Below, piece after piece: positions 1 through 6,211 of a DNA stretch of 6,342 nt. The notes beneath the pieces are model-generated. The model saw only the letters and a list, made by a program, of their open reading frames with translations, ran no database searches and was not told where the DNA came from. Made by a program: the position numbers and the translations under genes. This stretch comes from Pseudomonadota bacterium (GTDB lineage Bacteria; Cyanobacteriota; Vampirovibrionia; LMEP-6097): assembly GCA_009924885.1 (NCBI GenBank), contig RFQS01000130.1, positions 1 to 6,342 on the forward strand. Reading direction: 5' to 3'. Position 1 is the first letter of the stretch; each line of letters opens with the position of its first letter.

Positions 1-265
1 GAAACGCTAAAACCCCTGCCCTGTAAGACTTTTAGAATTTTGTAATGTGTATGTACTGTCAAACTCGGGACAAGAGTTGGAAACTAAACTAAGCCTTCTT
101 TTTACAGAACTGAGTAAGTATGAAGGTGCTAGAGGTTTACATATACAGCTAAGGAAATTAATTAAGATGCGAAATATCTTAGTGGCAGTGGAGAAATCTC
201 AGAAATAATAATATTAAAAGTCCTGTCATCCTCAGTCATGAAGTCGTTATAGGATATTTAAATTT
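1..265. other. Left-edge stretch without a supportable gene
   Basis: No convincing coding region lies here. A reading frame is open on the plus strand from base 1 to a stop at 43-45, which could be the tail of an upstream gene cut by the window edge, but 14 codons are too few to judge. A 13-codon ATG frame at 167-208 has no recognisable product. A short inverted repeat (AACTC at 62-66, GAGTT at 74-78) is weak and has no T-tract. The stretch lies downstream of the minus-strand AIPR gene, yet I see no convincing intrinsic terminator for that gene. Confidence 0.6.
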
Positions 266-2212
266 TCAGCTCACTTCAATTGGGAACTCTGTCTCATATT
301 TACCTAGATCATCATCTCTACGCCTGTCTTCCATAGTTTCCCGTATTTTTTTTAAACTCTCTCTGTCTAAAAAGAAAGCACTCTCTGAACGTTTTTTGTT
401 TTCCTGTTCTCTGATTGGCTTCATGTACTTTTTGACTATTTTATAAAGCCATTTATTAATAATCTGCTCTTCAATAAACTTCTCATTCATAAAAAGATCC
501 TGCTTATAGATTTTCTCTAAATTTTGCTTTGTTTGCAGCACATAGGCGATGATAGCAAGAATAAAATACTTGCCTTGGGATAACAGTCTTATATCGTAAA
601 TTATTTGCCTCCATTCTCCCTTCTTTTCTGATACATCTTGAATTAGAGTAGAATTGAAAATGCCAATTTCATTTATTAATTCATTTAATGATTCCATTGC
701 TGTAGGTGCTTCTTCGTTATCATCTATTTTTTCAACTTGACGCAAAATCTTTTTTAATAATTTGGCTTTCTTTTCAATAATAATCAATAAATTAGTGGCA
801 AAAATCATTTCTTTAATTACTTCATTAGTCATCTTTTTAACTTCTGGAAATATAGATTTGTAAACTTGATCTTTGGGATCTCTTAATACATACTTCTCCC
901 CAACTTCTTTTGATGTTGGATGTCCCTTGAATGCCTGAAGAGCACCTGCCAATTTAACGATAATATTGAGCTTACTGTATTGATCTTGTTCGCTCTTGGT
1001 CAGAGAATTTTTCTCGCCCCGTTTTCTTTCATAAAAGTACCCGTATTTTTTAAATTCTTTTTGAATTTTTTCTTGTTCTGATAAATTTGCGAAAAAATCA
1101 CTTACTTTAACGGCATTTTGAGAATTGTTGTATCTCGTCAAATTGGTAGCAAAACGACTATCATCGTACTTTGTAGAGGTTATAACTCTAAATAAGACTT
1201 TTATGTCAGAAAAACGTTTTTTCGCAGAAGACTCGGCGTCTTCCTTGCTGAGGCTTTTTTCTCGCTGCTGATTCTTCATAAACTGTTTGTGAGCTTCGTA
1301 TAGTGAGTTAACAGTTTGAGCACCATTAATAATTTGAGGGTGTTTTAAAATAAGTCTCGTTTTAGCAGTCACTTCTTTTGGTTTACATGTAAGACAGGTG
1401 ATTGTAATGCCATTATTATAGGCAAAGAATTTTTTGTACTCATCAGTGTCACAAGCTGTTTCTATAATTCCTTTATTAACAGTATTTTTATGACCTAGGT
1501 AGTACCTTATATTTCGATCAAAGAGTAAAAAACTGTGTTCTTTTCGTAATTTGATGAGTTCAAATGCAGAAATAATACCAATATATGTCGAATAAGAGTT
1601 AGTTAAATCATGCTTCAAAACATTTTTTAAATCAGAGTTATTAATATTATCAACTTCCAGCTCACATTCTTCTGGATTGGTGGTTTTTATCGTTCCATTA
1701 TAGTCCTTCCAGTTCTCGTGAATGTCCTCTATTCCATAAAAAGTAATATCTTGTTCAAAACTTGAAATAAGTTCTGGTGTAGCATTACCAAAATAGATTA
1801 AATATTTTTGAACAGAGTATTCCTTTTTTAAATAATCTTGGTACTCAAGGACAATATCATTTAATCTATCGTTCTTTAGGCTTTTAATATATGTAATATC
1901 TTTAAGTCGGTCATCAACATTTTGTAATTCAGTGAACCATTCCCTTCTAGCACTACCACTTTTATTTGCAGTTATATGTGTGAATTTAAATTGAGCAATA
2001 TTTATGCAACGATCTTCGTGATCAGTCCAGAATGAATCTATTCCACAGTCACTACGATGTAACCCATCAATTGCGTTATCAATCTCATCATCTTGCAGGC
2101 TACGGAAAAAAATACGCATGCAAGCATAAGGAAAACCATTTCTCTCAAAATCGTTTGGGAATTTATCCTTTGTGAAAATTTTCAATTCTTTTTGTAATTC
2201 TTTATCGTTCAC
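266..2212 (-). CDS. AIPR family (abortive infection phage resistance) protein
   Basis: A 648-residue protein assigned to the AIPR family (Pfam AIPR, named from phage abortive-infection proteins). The assignment rests on the family-like core at about residues 230-310: FDRNIRYYLG (231-240), the YNNGIT block (265-270) and IINGAQTVNSLY (294-305). The N-terminal part has GID (57-59) followed by a hydrophobic strand ending in QFK (74-76). This spacing resembles a PD-(D/E)XK nuclease core of the D...QxK type, so nuclease action on nucleic acid is a reasonable inference but not shown. The C-terminal third is lysine/glutamate-rich and helical, with no membrane segment. The start is GTG at 2212, because a stop lies two codons upstream in frame; no good Shine-Dalgarno is visible and the first ATG is residue 32. 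It is divergent from the hxs operon across 150 bases. It is probably a standalone defence gene, not part of Hxs. The family call is from memory of motifs, without a search. Confidence 0.88.
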   Translation of the reverse strand: MNDKELQKELKIFTKDKFPNDFERNGFPYACMRIFFRSLQDDEIDNAIDGLHRSDCGIDSFWTDHEDRCINIAQFKFTHITANKSGSARREWFTELQNVDDRLKDITYIKSLKNDRLNDIVLEYQDYLKKEYSVQKYLIYFGNATPELISSFEQDITFYGIEDIHENWKDYNGTIKTTNPEECELEVDNINNSDLKNVLKHDLTNSYSTYIGIISAFELIKLRKEHSFLLFDRNIRYYLGHKNTVNKGIIETACDTDEYKKFFAYNNGITITCLTCKPKEVTAKTRLILKHPQIINGAQTVNSLYEAHKQFMKNQQREKSLSKEDAESSAKKRFSDIKVLFRVITSTKYDDSRFATNLTRYNNSQNAVKVSDFFANLSEQEKIQKEFKKYGYFYERKRGEKNSLTKSEQDQYSKLNIIVKLAGALQAFKGHPTSKEVGEKYVLRDPKDQVYKSIFPEVKKMTNEVIKEMIFATNLLIIIEKKAKLLKKILRQVEKIDDNEEAPTAMESLNELINEIGIFNSTLIQDVSEKKGEWRQIIYDIRLLSQGKYFILAIIAYVLQTKQNLEKIYKQDLFMNEKFIEEQIINKWLYKIVKKYMKPIREQENKKRSESAFFLDRESLKKIRETMEDRRRDDDLGKYETEFPIEVS

Positions 2213-2261
2213 AGTTTAAATACTAATCTAAAGTTTCTGCTGAGACAATATAAAATTTGTA

Positions 2262-2310
2262 TTTTAAGTAGATTGGAATGATGAGATTTGGCAATCTCAC
2301 TCACTTAAAA
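2262..2310. promoter_or_regulatory. Nested inverted repeat between divergent genes; candidate operator
   Basis: An outer perfect 8-bp inverted repeat (TTTTAAGT at 2262-2269, ACTTAAAA at 2303-2310) encloses an inner perfect 7-bp repeat (TGAGATT at 2282-2288, AATCTCA at 2293-2299) with a TGGC loop. It sits between the AIPR start (2212) and hxsA (2363), centred about 75 bases upstream of the predicted hxsA transcription start. No T-tract follows on either strand, so a terminator is unlikely. A binding site for a regulator of one or both divergent genes is the simplest inference. No regulator gene is in the window. Confidence 0.4.
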
Positions 2311-2326
2311 AATTTCTATCATAAAA

Positions 2327-2356
2327 TTTATTTTTTGTTTAGAAAATAAGTATAAT
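2327..2356 (+). promoter_or_regulatory. Predicted hxsADBC promoter giving a leaderless transcript
   Basis: A perfect TATAAT -10 box lies at 2351-2356, with a poor -35 (TTTATT at 2327-2332, 18-bp spacer) and A/T-rich DNA upstream. Transcription would start about 7 bases after the -10 box, at roughly 2362-2364, which is the hxsA ATG itself (2363-2365). There is no Shine-Dalgarno sequence before that ATG, consistent with leaderless initiation. In this AT-rich setting a chance TATAAT is possible. Confidence 0.45.
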
Positions 2357-2362
2357 TACGCT

Positions 2363-2614
2363 ATGCAAAGTAAAAAGATATTATCACTAGGTATTGCTTT
2401 AAGCACTCTTTTGTCTTCTGGTTTAGCTGCTAGTGCTAGTTTGCTTAAAACAGAGCCTGTTTTAAACAAGTCATTCCAAAGCTATTCATCATTGCCTTCT
2501 GGTTTGGTTATAAAACCTTCTGAGGGTGCAAATAACCAGATAGCTAATCACTATTCTCACCAATCACACTCTTCTCACAGATCTCATAGTTCGCACTATT
2601 CAAGCAGTTACTAA
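2363..2614 (+). CDS. hxsA: His-Xaa-Ser repeat protein HxsA (predicted modified peptide)
   Basis: An 83-residue peptide, the presumed substrate of the HxsB/HxsC radical SAM pair. Residues 1-5 are a basic n-region (KK at 4-5) and 6-22 are hydrophobic. An Ala-Ser-Ala motif at 23-25 gives a likely signal peptidase I site, leaving about 58 residues, so the product is probably exported after cytosolic modification. The C-terminus is six uninterrupted triplets at 63-80 (HYS, HQS, HSS, HRS, HSS, HYS) followed by SSY. The triplet-final serines use TCT, TCA and TCG and one His is CAT, so the repeat looks kept at the protein level and not freshly copied DNA. There is no cysteine. It heads the operon, nine bases before hxsD. 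No Shine-Dalgarno precedes the ATG; a TATAAT box ends six bases before it. The family is known bioinformatically by its link to HxsB, C and D; the modification itself is unknown to me. Confidence 0.93.
   Translation: MQSKKILSLGIALSTLLSSGLAASASLLKTEPVLNKSFQSYSSLPSGLVIKPSEGANNQIANHYSHQSHSSHRSHSSHYSSSY
2549..2602 (+). repeat. Six tandem His-Xaa-Ser codon triplets in hxsA
   Basis: Eighteen codons encode six back-to-back H-X-S units with X = Tyr, Gln, Ser, Arg, Ser, Tyr. The DNA units differ by several synonymous changes, so this is a protein repeat more than a DNA microsatellite. It is the predicted region acted on by the radical SAM enzymes. Confidence 0.9.
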
Positions 2615-2623
2615 AAAACATTA

Positions 2624-2914
2624 ATGACTGATTATTTAATACAAGTTGATGTAAGTCTGTTTGATGCAGAGGTCGTGAAGCAAGTTCTTTATAAATTTGC
2701 GGATCAAGCTTCTTTCAATCTTAAAGATAATCAAGGTATTTTAGATATTGAAGTGATACCTAAAGATCCAGTTGTTTTCGATTTTAATCAGTTGAAATCA
2801 GTTATTCTGGATGAAATTATTGATCAAGACCTACGAAAGACTATCTCACAAGAAACTAATGATTTAAGAAATCTTATTATTGCTAAAGCTTTTGCCAGTG
2901 CTGACTTACAATGA
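2624..2914 (+). CDS. hxsD: His-Xaa-Ser system protein HxsD
   Basis: A 96-residue soluble acidic protein with no signal peptide, membrane segment or cysteine. It is named HxsD from its size, its place between hxsA and hxsB, and the C-terminal helix with the family-like pattern I-x2-ET-x3-LRNLIIAKAF (about residues 75-91). The N-terminal part (about 3-50) looks like a small alpha/beta fold. Its molecular role is not established; acting as a peptide-binding adaptor that presents HxsA to the enzymes, as small partner proteins do in other RiPP pathways, is my inference. The ATG is in the same frame as hxsA, after its TAA stop and three codons, and has no Shine-Dalgarno, so translation probably depends on ribosomes finishing hxsA. 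Its TGA stop overlaps the hxsB start (ATGA, 2911-2914). Confidence 0.9.
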   Translation: MTDYLIQVDVSLFDAEVVKQVLYKFADQASFNLKDNQGILDIEVIPKDPVVFDFNQLKSVILDEIIDQDLRKTISQETNDLRNLIIAKAFASADLQ

Positions 2915-4383
2915 CATCTGCAACAAAAGCTAAATTTAAATCACTAGATGCCTACAAAAATGCACAGGGTAGTTTTAGGTTTTTACCATTTAAATTCATC
3001 AAGCTTGATAATGAAAGATATATTCTGACTAATATTGCTGGTGAGTTTATAGTCTTAGATAAATTTGATTTTAATAAAATTAGAGATAGAAGCCTTGAGA
3101 TGGATTCAGATCTATATCATAAATTAAAATCCAAACATTTTATTTATGATGATTCATCTACAGTCGCCATCGATCTTCTAGCTTTAAAATATCGAACTAA
3201 GCAATCTTTCCTTGATGGGTTTACTGGCTTGCATATGTTTGTGGTGACATTAAGATGTGATCATAGCTGTCCTTACTGTCAGGTTTCTAGGCAAAATGAA
3301 GATACAGAGAAGTTCGACATGTCAGAGGAAGACGCTCTCAAGGCTTTGCTCTTCACTTTTAAGTCACCATCACCATTGATTAAAATAGAATTTCAAGGTG
3401 GTGAATCATTACTGAATTTTAAATTGATTCAATTCATCGTCTTAAAAGCAAAGGAAATGAATCAAAGCATAGGTAAACAAATTCAGTTTGTCATTGCAAC
3501 AAATCTATCACCCGTTAATGATGAGATTCTAGACTTCTGTGATGAACATGAGATCCTAATTTCGACATCTCTAGATGGACCAGAGTTCCTACACAATAAA
3601 AACAGACCTAAAGCTGGTAATGATAGCTATCAAAGAGCAATTGCTGGAATAAATTTTGTTAAATCAAAACTTGGTCCAGATAAGGTTTCAGCTTTAATGA
3701 CAACGAGCCTTGAAAGCCTTAAGTATCCAAGAGAAATTATTGATGAATATATCAGTCAAGGTTTTAATGCTATTTTTTTGAGATCTCTGAGTCCGTATGG
3801 GTTTGCAATTAAGACAAAATCCTTTGATATGTACAATACGGATGCTTGGTTAGATTTCTACAAAACAAGCCTAGCCTATATTATAGAAATAAATAAAAAT
3901 GGTTATTTTTTCGTTGAACAATATACAGCTTTGATTCTTCAAAAAATGCTAACCCCTTTTGCAACAGGGTTTGTTGATTTACAATCACCGTCAGGGATAG
4001 GCATTAGTGCAATAGTTTTTAACTATGATGGGGATGTTTATGCTTCTGATGAATCAAGAATGCTTGCTGAAATGGAAGATAAAAGTTTCAGATTAGGTAA
4101 TTTAAAGGAAAACTCTTATCAAGAAATTATCACAGCAGATATTTTAGTGGATGCGTTGCAAAACACAATCTTGGAAGGGGTTCCAATGTGTAGCGATTGT
4201 GCCTTTTTGCCATATTGTGGAAGTGATCCTATTTACCACGCTGCTACACAAGGAGACATGATTGGTCACAAAGCTAAAAGTGGCTTCTGCAAAAAGAACA
4301 TGGGTGTTTTTAAACACATTATTAAGCTTCTGGAAGATGATTTAGAGGCTAGAGAAGTCATGATGAGGTGGATAAGAGTCTAA
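2911..4383 (+). CDS. hxsB: His-Xaa-Ser system radical SAM maturase HxsB
   Basis: A 490-residue radical SAM/SPASM enzyme predicted to modify HxsA in the cytosol. Residues 1-100 are an N-terminal extension of the peptide-maturase kind. The SAM-cluster motif CX3CX2C is C116, C120, C123 (LRCDHSCPYC), followed by the SAM-binding GGES (163-166) and the strand motif SLDGP (220-224). The C-terminal SPASM region has C427, C430, C436 and C460, the CX2CX5C...C ligand set of auxiliary cluster II. At the places where seven-cysteine SPASM proteins have CX9-15GX4C, this protein has S361-X12-G374-X4-S379, and the next ligand position is P440, so a second auxiliary cluster is probably absent. The start is fixed by the ATGA overlap with hxsD. 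The TAA stop (4381-4383) overlaps the likely hxsC ATG. The reading frame is complete and of ordinary length. Confidence 0.95.
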   Translation: MTSATKAKFKSLDAYKNAQGSFRFLPFKFIKLDNERYILTNIAGEFIVLDKFDFNKIRDRSLEMDSDLYHKLKSKHFIYDDSSTVAIDLLALKYRTKQSFLDGFTGLHMFVVTLRCDHSCPYCQVSRQNEDTEKFDMSEEDALKALLFTFKSPSPLIKIEFQGGESLLNFKLIQFIVLKAKEMNQSIGKQIQFVIATNLSPVNDEILDFCDEHEILISTSLDGPEFLHNKNRPKAGNDSYQRAIAGINFVKSKLGPDKVSALMTTSLESLKYPREIIDEYISQGFNAIFLRSLSPYGFAIKTKSFDMYNTDAWLDFYKTSLAYIIEINKNGYFFVEQYTALILQKMLTPFATGFVDLQSPSGIGISAIVFNYDGDVYASDESRMLAEMEDKSFRLGNLKENSYQEIITADILVDALQNTILEGVPMCSDCAFLPYCGSDPIYHAATQGDMIGHKAKSGFCKKNMGVFKHIIKLLEDDLEAREVMMRWIRV

Positions 4384-5551
4384 TGCTAAAGCTGTATTCA
4401 AAGCAAATCAAAACTCTGACTGCAAATTCTATTTCAGAACCATTGGTGGTTAGACTATCATCTAATCACTTATTGCCTATAGGACTAAGAAGAAATGATT
4501 TTTTTCTTATCACTCAATCTAATATAGATAAAGTACCCAGCGGTTTTAAAGGATATTTTATACCTGAAGATCTAAGTTTAACTCTAGGAGAAGAGTTTTT
4601 GGCGGACAACGTTTTTACTATCCCTAATGACCAAGAGTATCTTGGGGATGGTGATGTAATTTGGTTTGATCCTAATAGCTTAAATTCAAGAACAATATAT
4701 CGCAAAAATTCAAAACATAATTCGCTCCTTGTTACAGAAAGATGTAATAACTACTGCTTGATGTGTTCTCAGCCTCCTAGAGAAATCAATGACAGCTATA
4801 TCGTAGAACACATATTGCAAGCTATTCCATTGATGTCTCATGAAACTAATGAATTAGGGATTACTGGTGGAGAGCCAACTTTACTAGGAGAAGATTTAAT
4901 AAAAATTATTAAAGCTAGTAAAATTTATCTGCCTGAAACATCCTTGCATATGCTTTCTAATGGACGTAATTTTGCTGATTTAGAGTTTGCCAAAAAAGTA
5001 GCTTCTGTAGCCCATCCTGATTTTATGATTGGGATTCCTCTTTATTCTGATATTAATTCAATCCATGATTACGTGGTTCAAGCCAATGGTGCTTTTGATG
5101 AGACTATTAGAGGTATTTTAAACTTAAAATCATTAAATCAGTTGGTTGAGCTTAGAGTAGTAATTCATAAACAGACCTATGCAAGGCTTCCTCAATTGGC
5201 TGAATTTATAACTAGAAATTTATTATTTATTGATCACGTTGCCCTTATGGGGCTTGAAATGACAGGCTTTACTAGAACTAATTTAGATGATTTATGGATT
5301 GATCCTATTGAGTATCAAAAAGAATTAACAGAAGCAGTGAAAATATTCGCAAGGTTTAAAATGAATACTCTATTTATAATCACCAATTGTGTTTGATCAA
5401 TGAAGAAGTAAAGCCATTTTATCGAAAAAGCATCTCTGATTGGAAAAACGAATACATGTCTGAATGTGAGCCATGTTCTAAGAAAGATGAATGCGGTGGA
5501 TTCTTTAGTTCTGCTAAATTTAAATATAGTGGGCATATAAAACCAATCTAA
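4383..5551 (+). pseudogene. hxsC: His-Xaa-Ser system radical SAM maturase HxsC, frameshifted
   Basis: This is the second radical SAM enzyme of the pair. Residues counted from ATG 4383 show CX3CX2C at C121, C125, C128 (RCNNYCLMC) and TGGEP at 161-165, so the SAM core is intact. That frame ends at TGA 5394-5396 (337 residues). The conserved C-terminus continues in the -1 frame from about 5360 to TAA 5549-5551: SIYNHQLC, then SISDWKNEY, then C-X2-C-X5-C (codons at 5465, 5474, 5492) and GGFF. Joined, the two parts give about 389 residues. One base appears missing near 5358-5369; adding an A to the AAAA run at 5358-5361 restores the frame. The lost cysteines (including one at 5390) probably bind an auxiliary iron-sulfur cluster, so the truncated product should be inactive. 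The start is ATG 4383 within TAATG, coupled to hxsB, with GAGGTG at 4365-4370 upstream; GTG 4368 is an alternative. A sequencing error or a real mutation are both possible. Confidence 0.92.
5358..5369 (+). other. Frameshift site within hxsC
   Basis: The upstream frame is conserved up to about FARFK (codons ending at 5360) and the downstream frame is open only from 5360, so the shift must fall between about 5358 and 5369. A missing A in the AAAA run (5358-5361) is the simplest single change. No canonical X-XXY-YYZ slippery heptamer sits in the right phase, which argues against programmed -1 frameshifting. Confidence 0.8.
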
Positions 5552-5605
5552 TAGTTAATCCAGTATAGATTTAACCATTAAGTTGTCTCATGATTTTTAT
5601 TTTCT

Positions 5606-5692
5606 CGGCAAAGTCCGCAAAACGGCAAAACCTAGTAATAATCAGACTCAGTAAGGGTTTACTTTGCGGAATTCAAACGGCAAAGTAACGGC
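5606..5692. repeat. Cluster of CGGCAAA/CCGCAAA repeats after hxsC
   Basis: Five copies of C(G/C)GCAAA lie within 87 bases: CGGCAAA at 5606, 5623 and 5678, CCGCAAA at 5615, and an inverted copy TTTGCGG at 5663-5669. CGGCAAAGT occurs exactly at 5606-5614 and 5678-5686. The block is visibly richer in G/C than its surroundings, lies between convergent genes, and resembles arrays of recombinase or regulator binding sites at an element boundary. I do not recognise it as any named element. Confidence 0.5.
5659..5688. repeat. 9-bp inverted repeat TTACTTTGC/GCAAAGTAA
   Basis: Perfect 9-bp arms (5659-5667 and 5680-5688) are separated by 12 bases containing GAATTC. No T-tract follows on either strand, so it is not a typical intrinsic terminator. 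It may be a recombination or protein-binding site belonging to the CGGCAAA cluster, or a bidirectional structure between two convergent genes. Confidence 0.5.
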
Positions 5693-5725
5693 ATAATGCG
5701 AAGGAAAAAATGCCTATTTTCAAGT

Positions 5726-6211
5726 CTACTTAAGTGGTTTATATCCCCTAACTGATTTACAGATATAAGCTTCTTCAGTAGCACCTAAAGAATTGGGTAT
5801 TATGGCACTCTTGCTAGGATCTGAGTATTCATAACTGTAAATAACGGTTCCAGAAAAATCTCTAGCTACAGTAGAATCCATCGTATATTCATGCTCTAAG
5901 CAACTAAAAGTATTTTTCTGAATAACTTGAACATCATCCCCAACCTTAACCTTAGACCTAAAGAACTTGAAGCGTGTGTCTATACTACTTTGAGATAGAT
6001 TGAAAATGGTCTCATCAATATATGCTTTACAAATAGAAGTTAGACTTGAATTGCTACAAGAAATATTATCTCTCTTGATAGACCAAATAATCTTTTCAGT
6101 TCCATTCGCCTGTATAAGTTCAAAATCCTGACTAGGATTCTTTCCACATCCAGACAATGCCAAGATCAAGAAAAAAAACACTTTCAAATGACATTTTTGC
6201 ATAGAGTCCAT
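5726..6211 (-). CDS. Hypothetical lipoprotein
   Basis: An unrecognised protein of 161 residues (158 if ATG 6202, residue 4, is the true start; this gives a cleaner basic n-region, MQKCHLK, without Asp2). Residues 11-20 are hydrophobic, followed by the lipobox L-S-G-C (19-22), so Cys22 is the predicted lipidation site. Residue +2 is Gly, not Asp, favouring outer-membrane sorting in a Gram-negative cell. The mature part has four cysteines (52, 61, 104, 151), an even number suited to two disulfides in the periplasm, and looks mostly beta-stranded. It is convergent with the hxs operon and separated by the repeat cluster, so a functional link is not implied. It stops at TAG (5726-5728). No domain family comes to mind and the function is unknown. 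Confidence 0.75.
   Translation of the reverse strand: MDSMQKCHLKVFFFLILALSGCGKNPSQDFELIQANGTEKIIWSIKRDNISCSNSSLTSICKAYIDETIFNLSQSSIDTRFKFFRSKVKVGDDVQVIQKNTFSCLEHEYTMDSTVARDFSGTVIYSYEYSDPSKSAIIPNSLGATEEAYICKSVRGYKPLK

Noticed and set aside
167..208. 13-codon ATG reading frame
   Set aside because: Too short, with no product recognisable; expected by chance.
2261..2294. AIPR promoter with TTGCCA -35 (minus strand, 2289-2294) and TAAAAT -10 (2261-2266)
   Set aside because: The spacer is 22 bases, outside the usual 16-18, and the -35 lies in the hairpin loop.
4514..4705. Minus-strand 63-residue reading frame
   Set aside because: It lies wholly inside hxsC and has no recognisable features; it is a shadow of the real gene.
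5352..5396. Programmed -1 frameshift in hxsC
   Set aside because: No in-phase X-XXY-YYZ heptamer is present; GTTTAAA at 5354-5360 does not fit the pattern and slipping there meets a TAA. A missing base is simpler.
5315..5536. Minus-strand 73-residue reading frame
   Set aside because: It is antisense to the hxsC tail, whose conserved cysteine motifs show that the plus strand is the coding one.
5590..5688. 32-codon ATG reading frame on the plus strand
   Set aside because: It is short, runs through the CGGCAAA repeat cluster, has no ribosome binding site and no recognisable product.
5600..5700. Integron attC site or CRISPR array
   Set aside because: There is no paired GTTRRRY/RYYYAAC core, no integrase gene, and the repeats are too short and unevenly spaced for CRISPR.
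5705..5721. Intrinsic terminator for the lipoprotein gene (AAAAT/ATTTT stem with T run on the minus strand)
   Set aside because: The stem is only five A-T pairs, too weak to call in AT-rich DNA.
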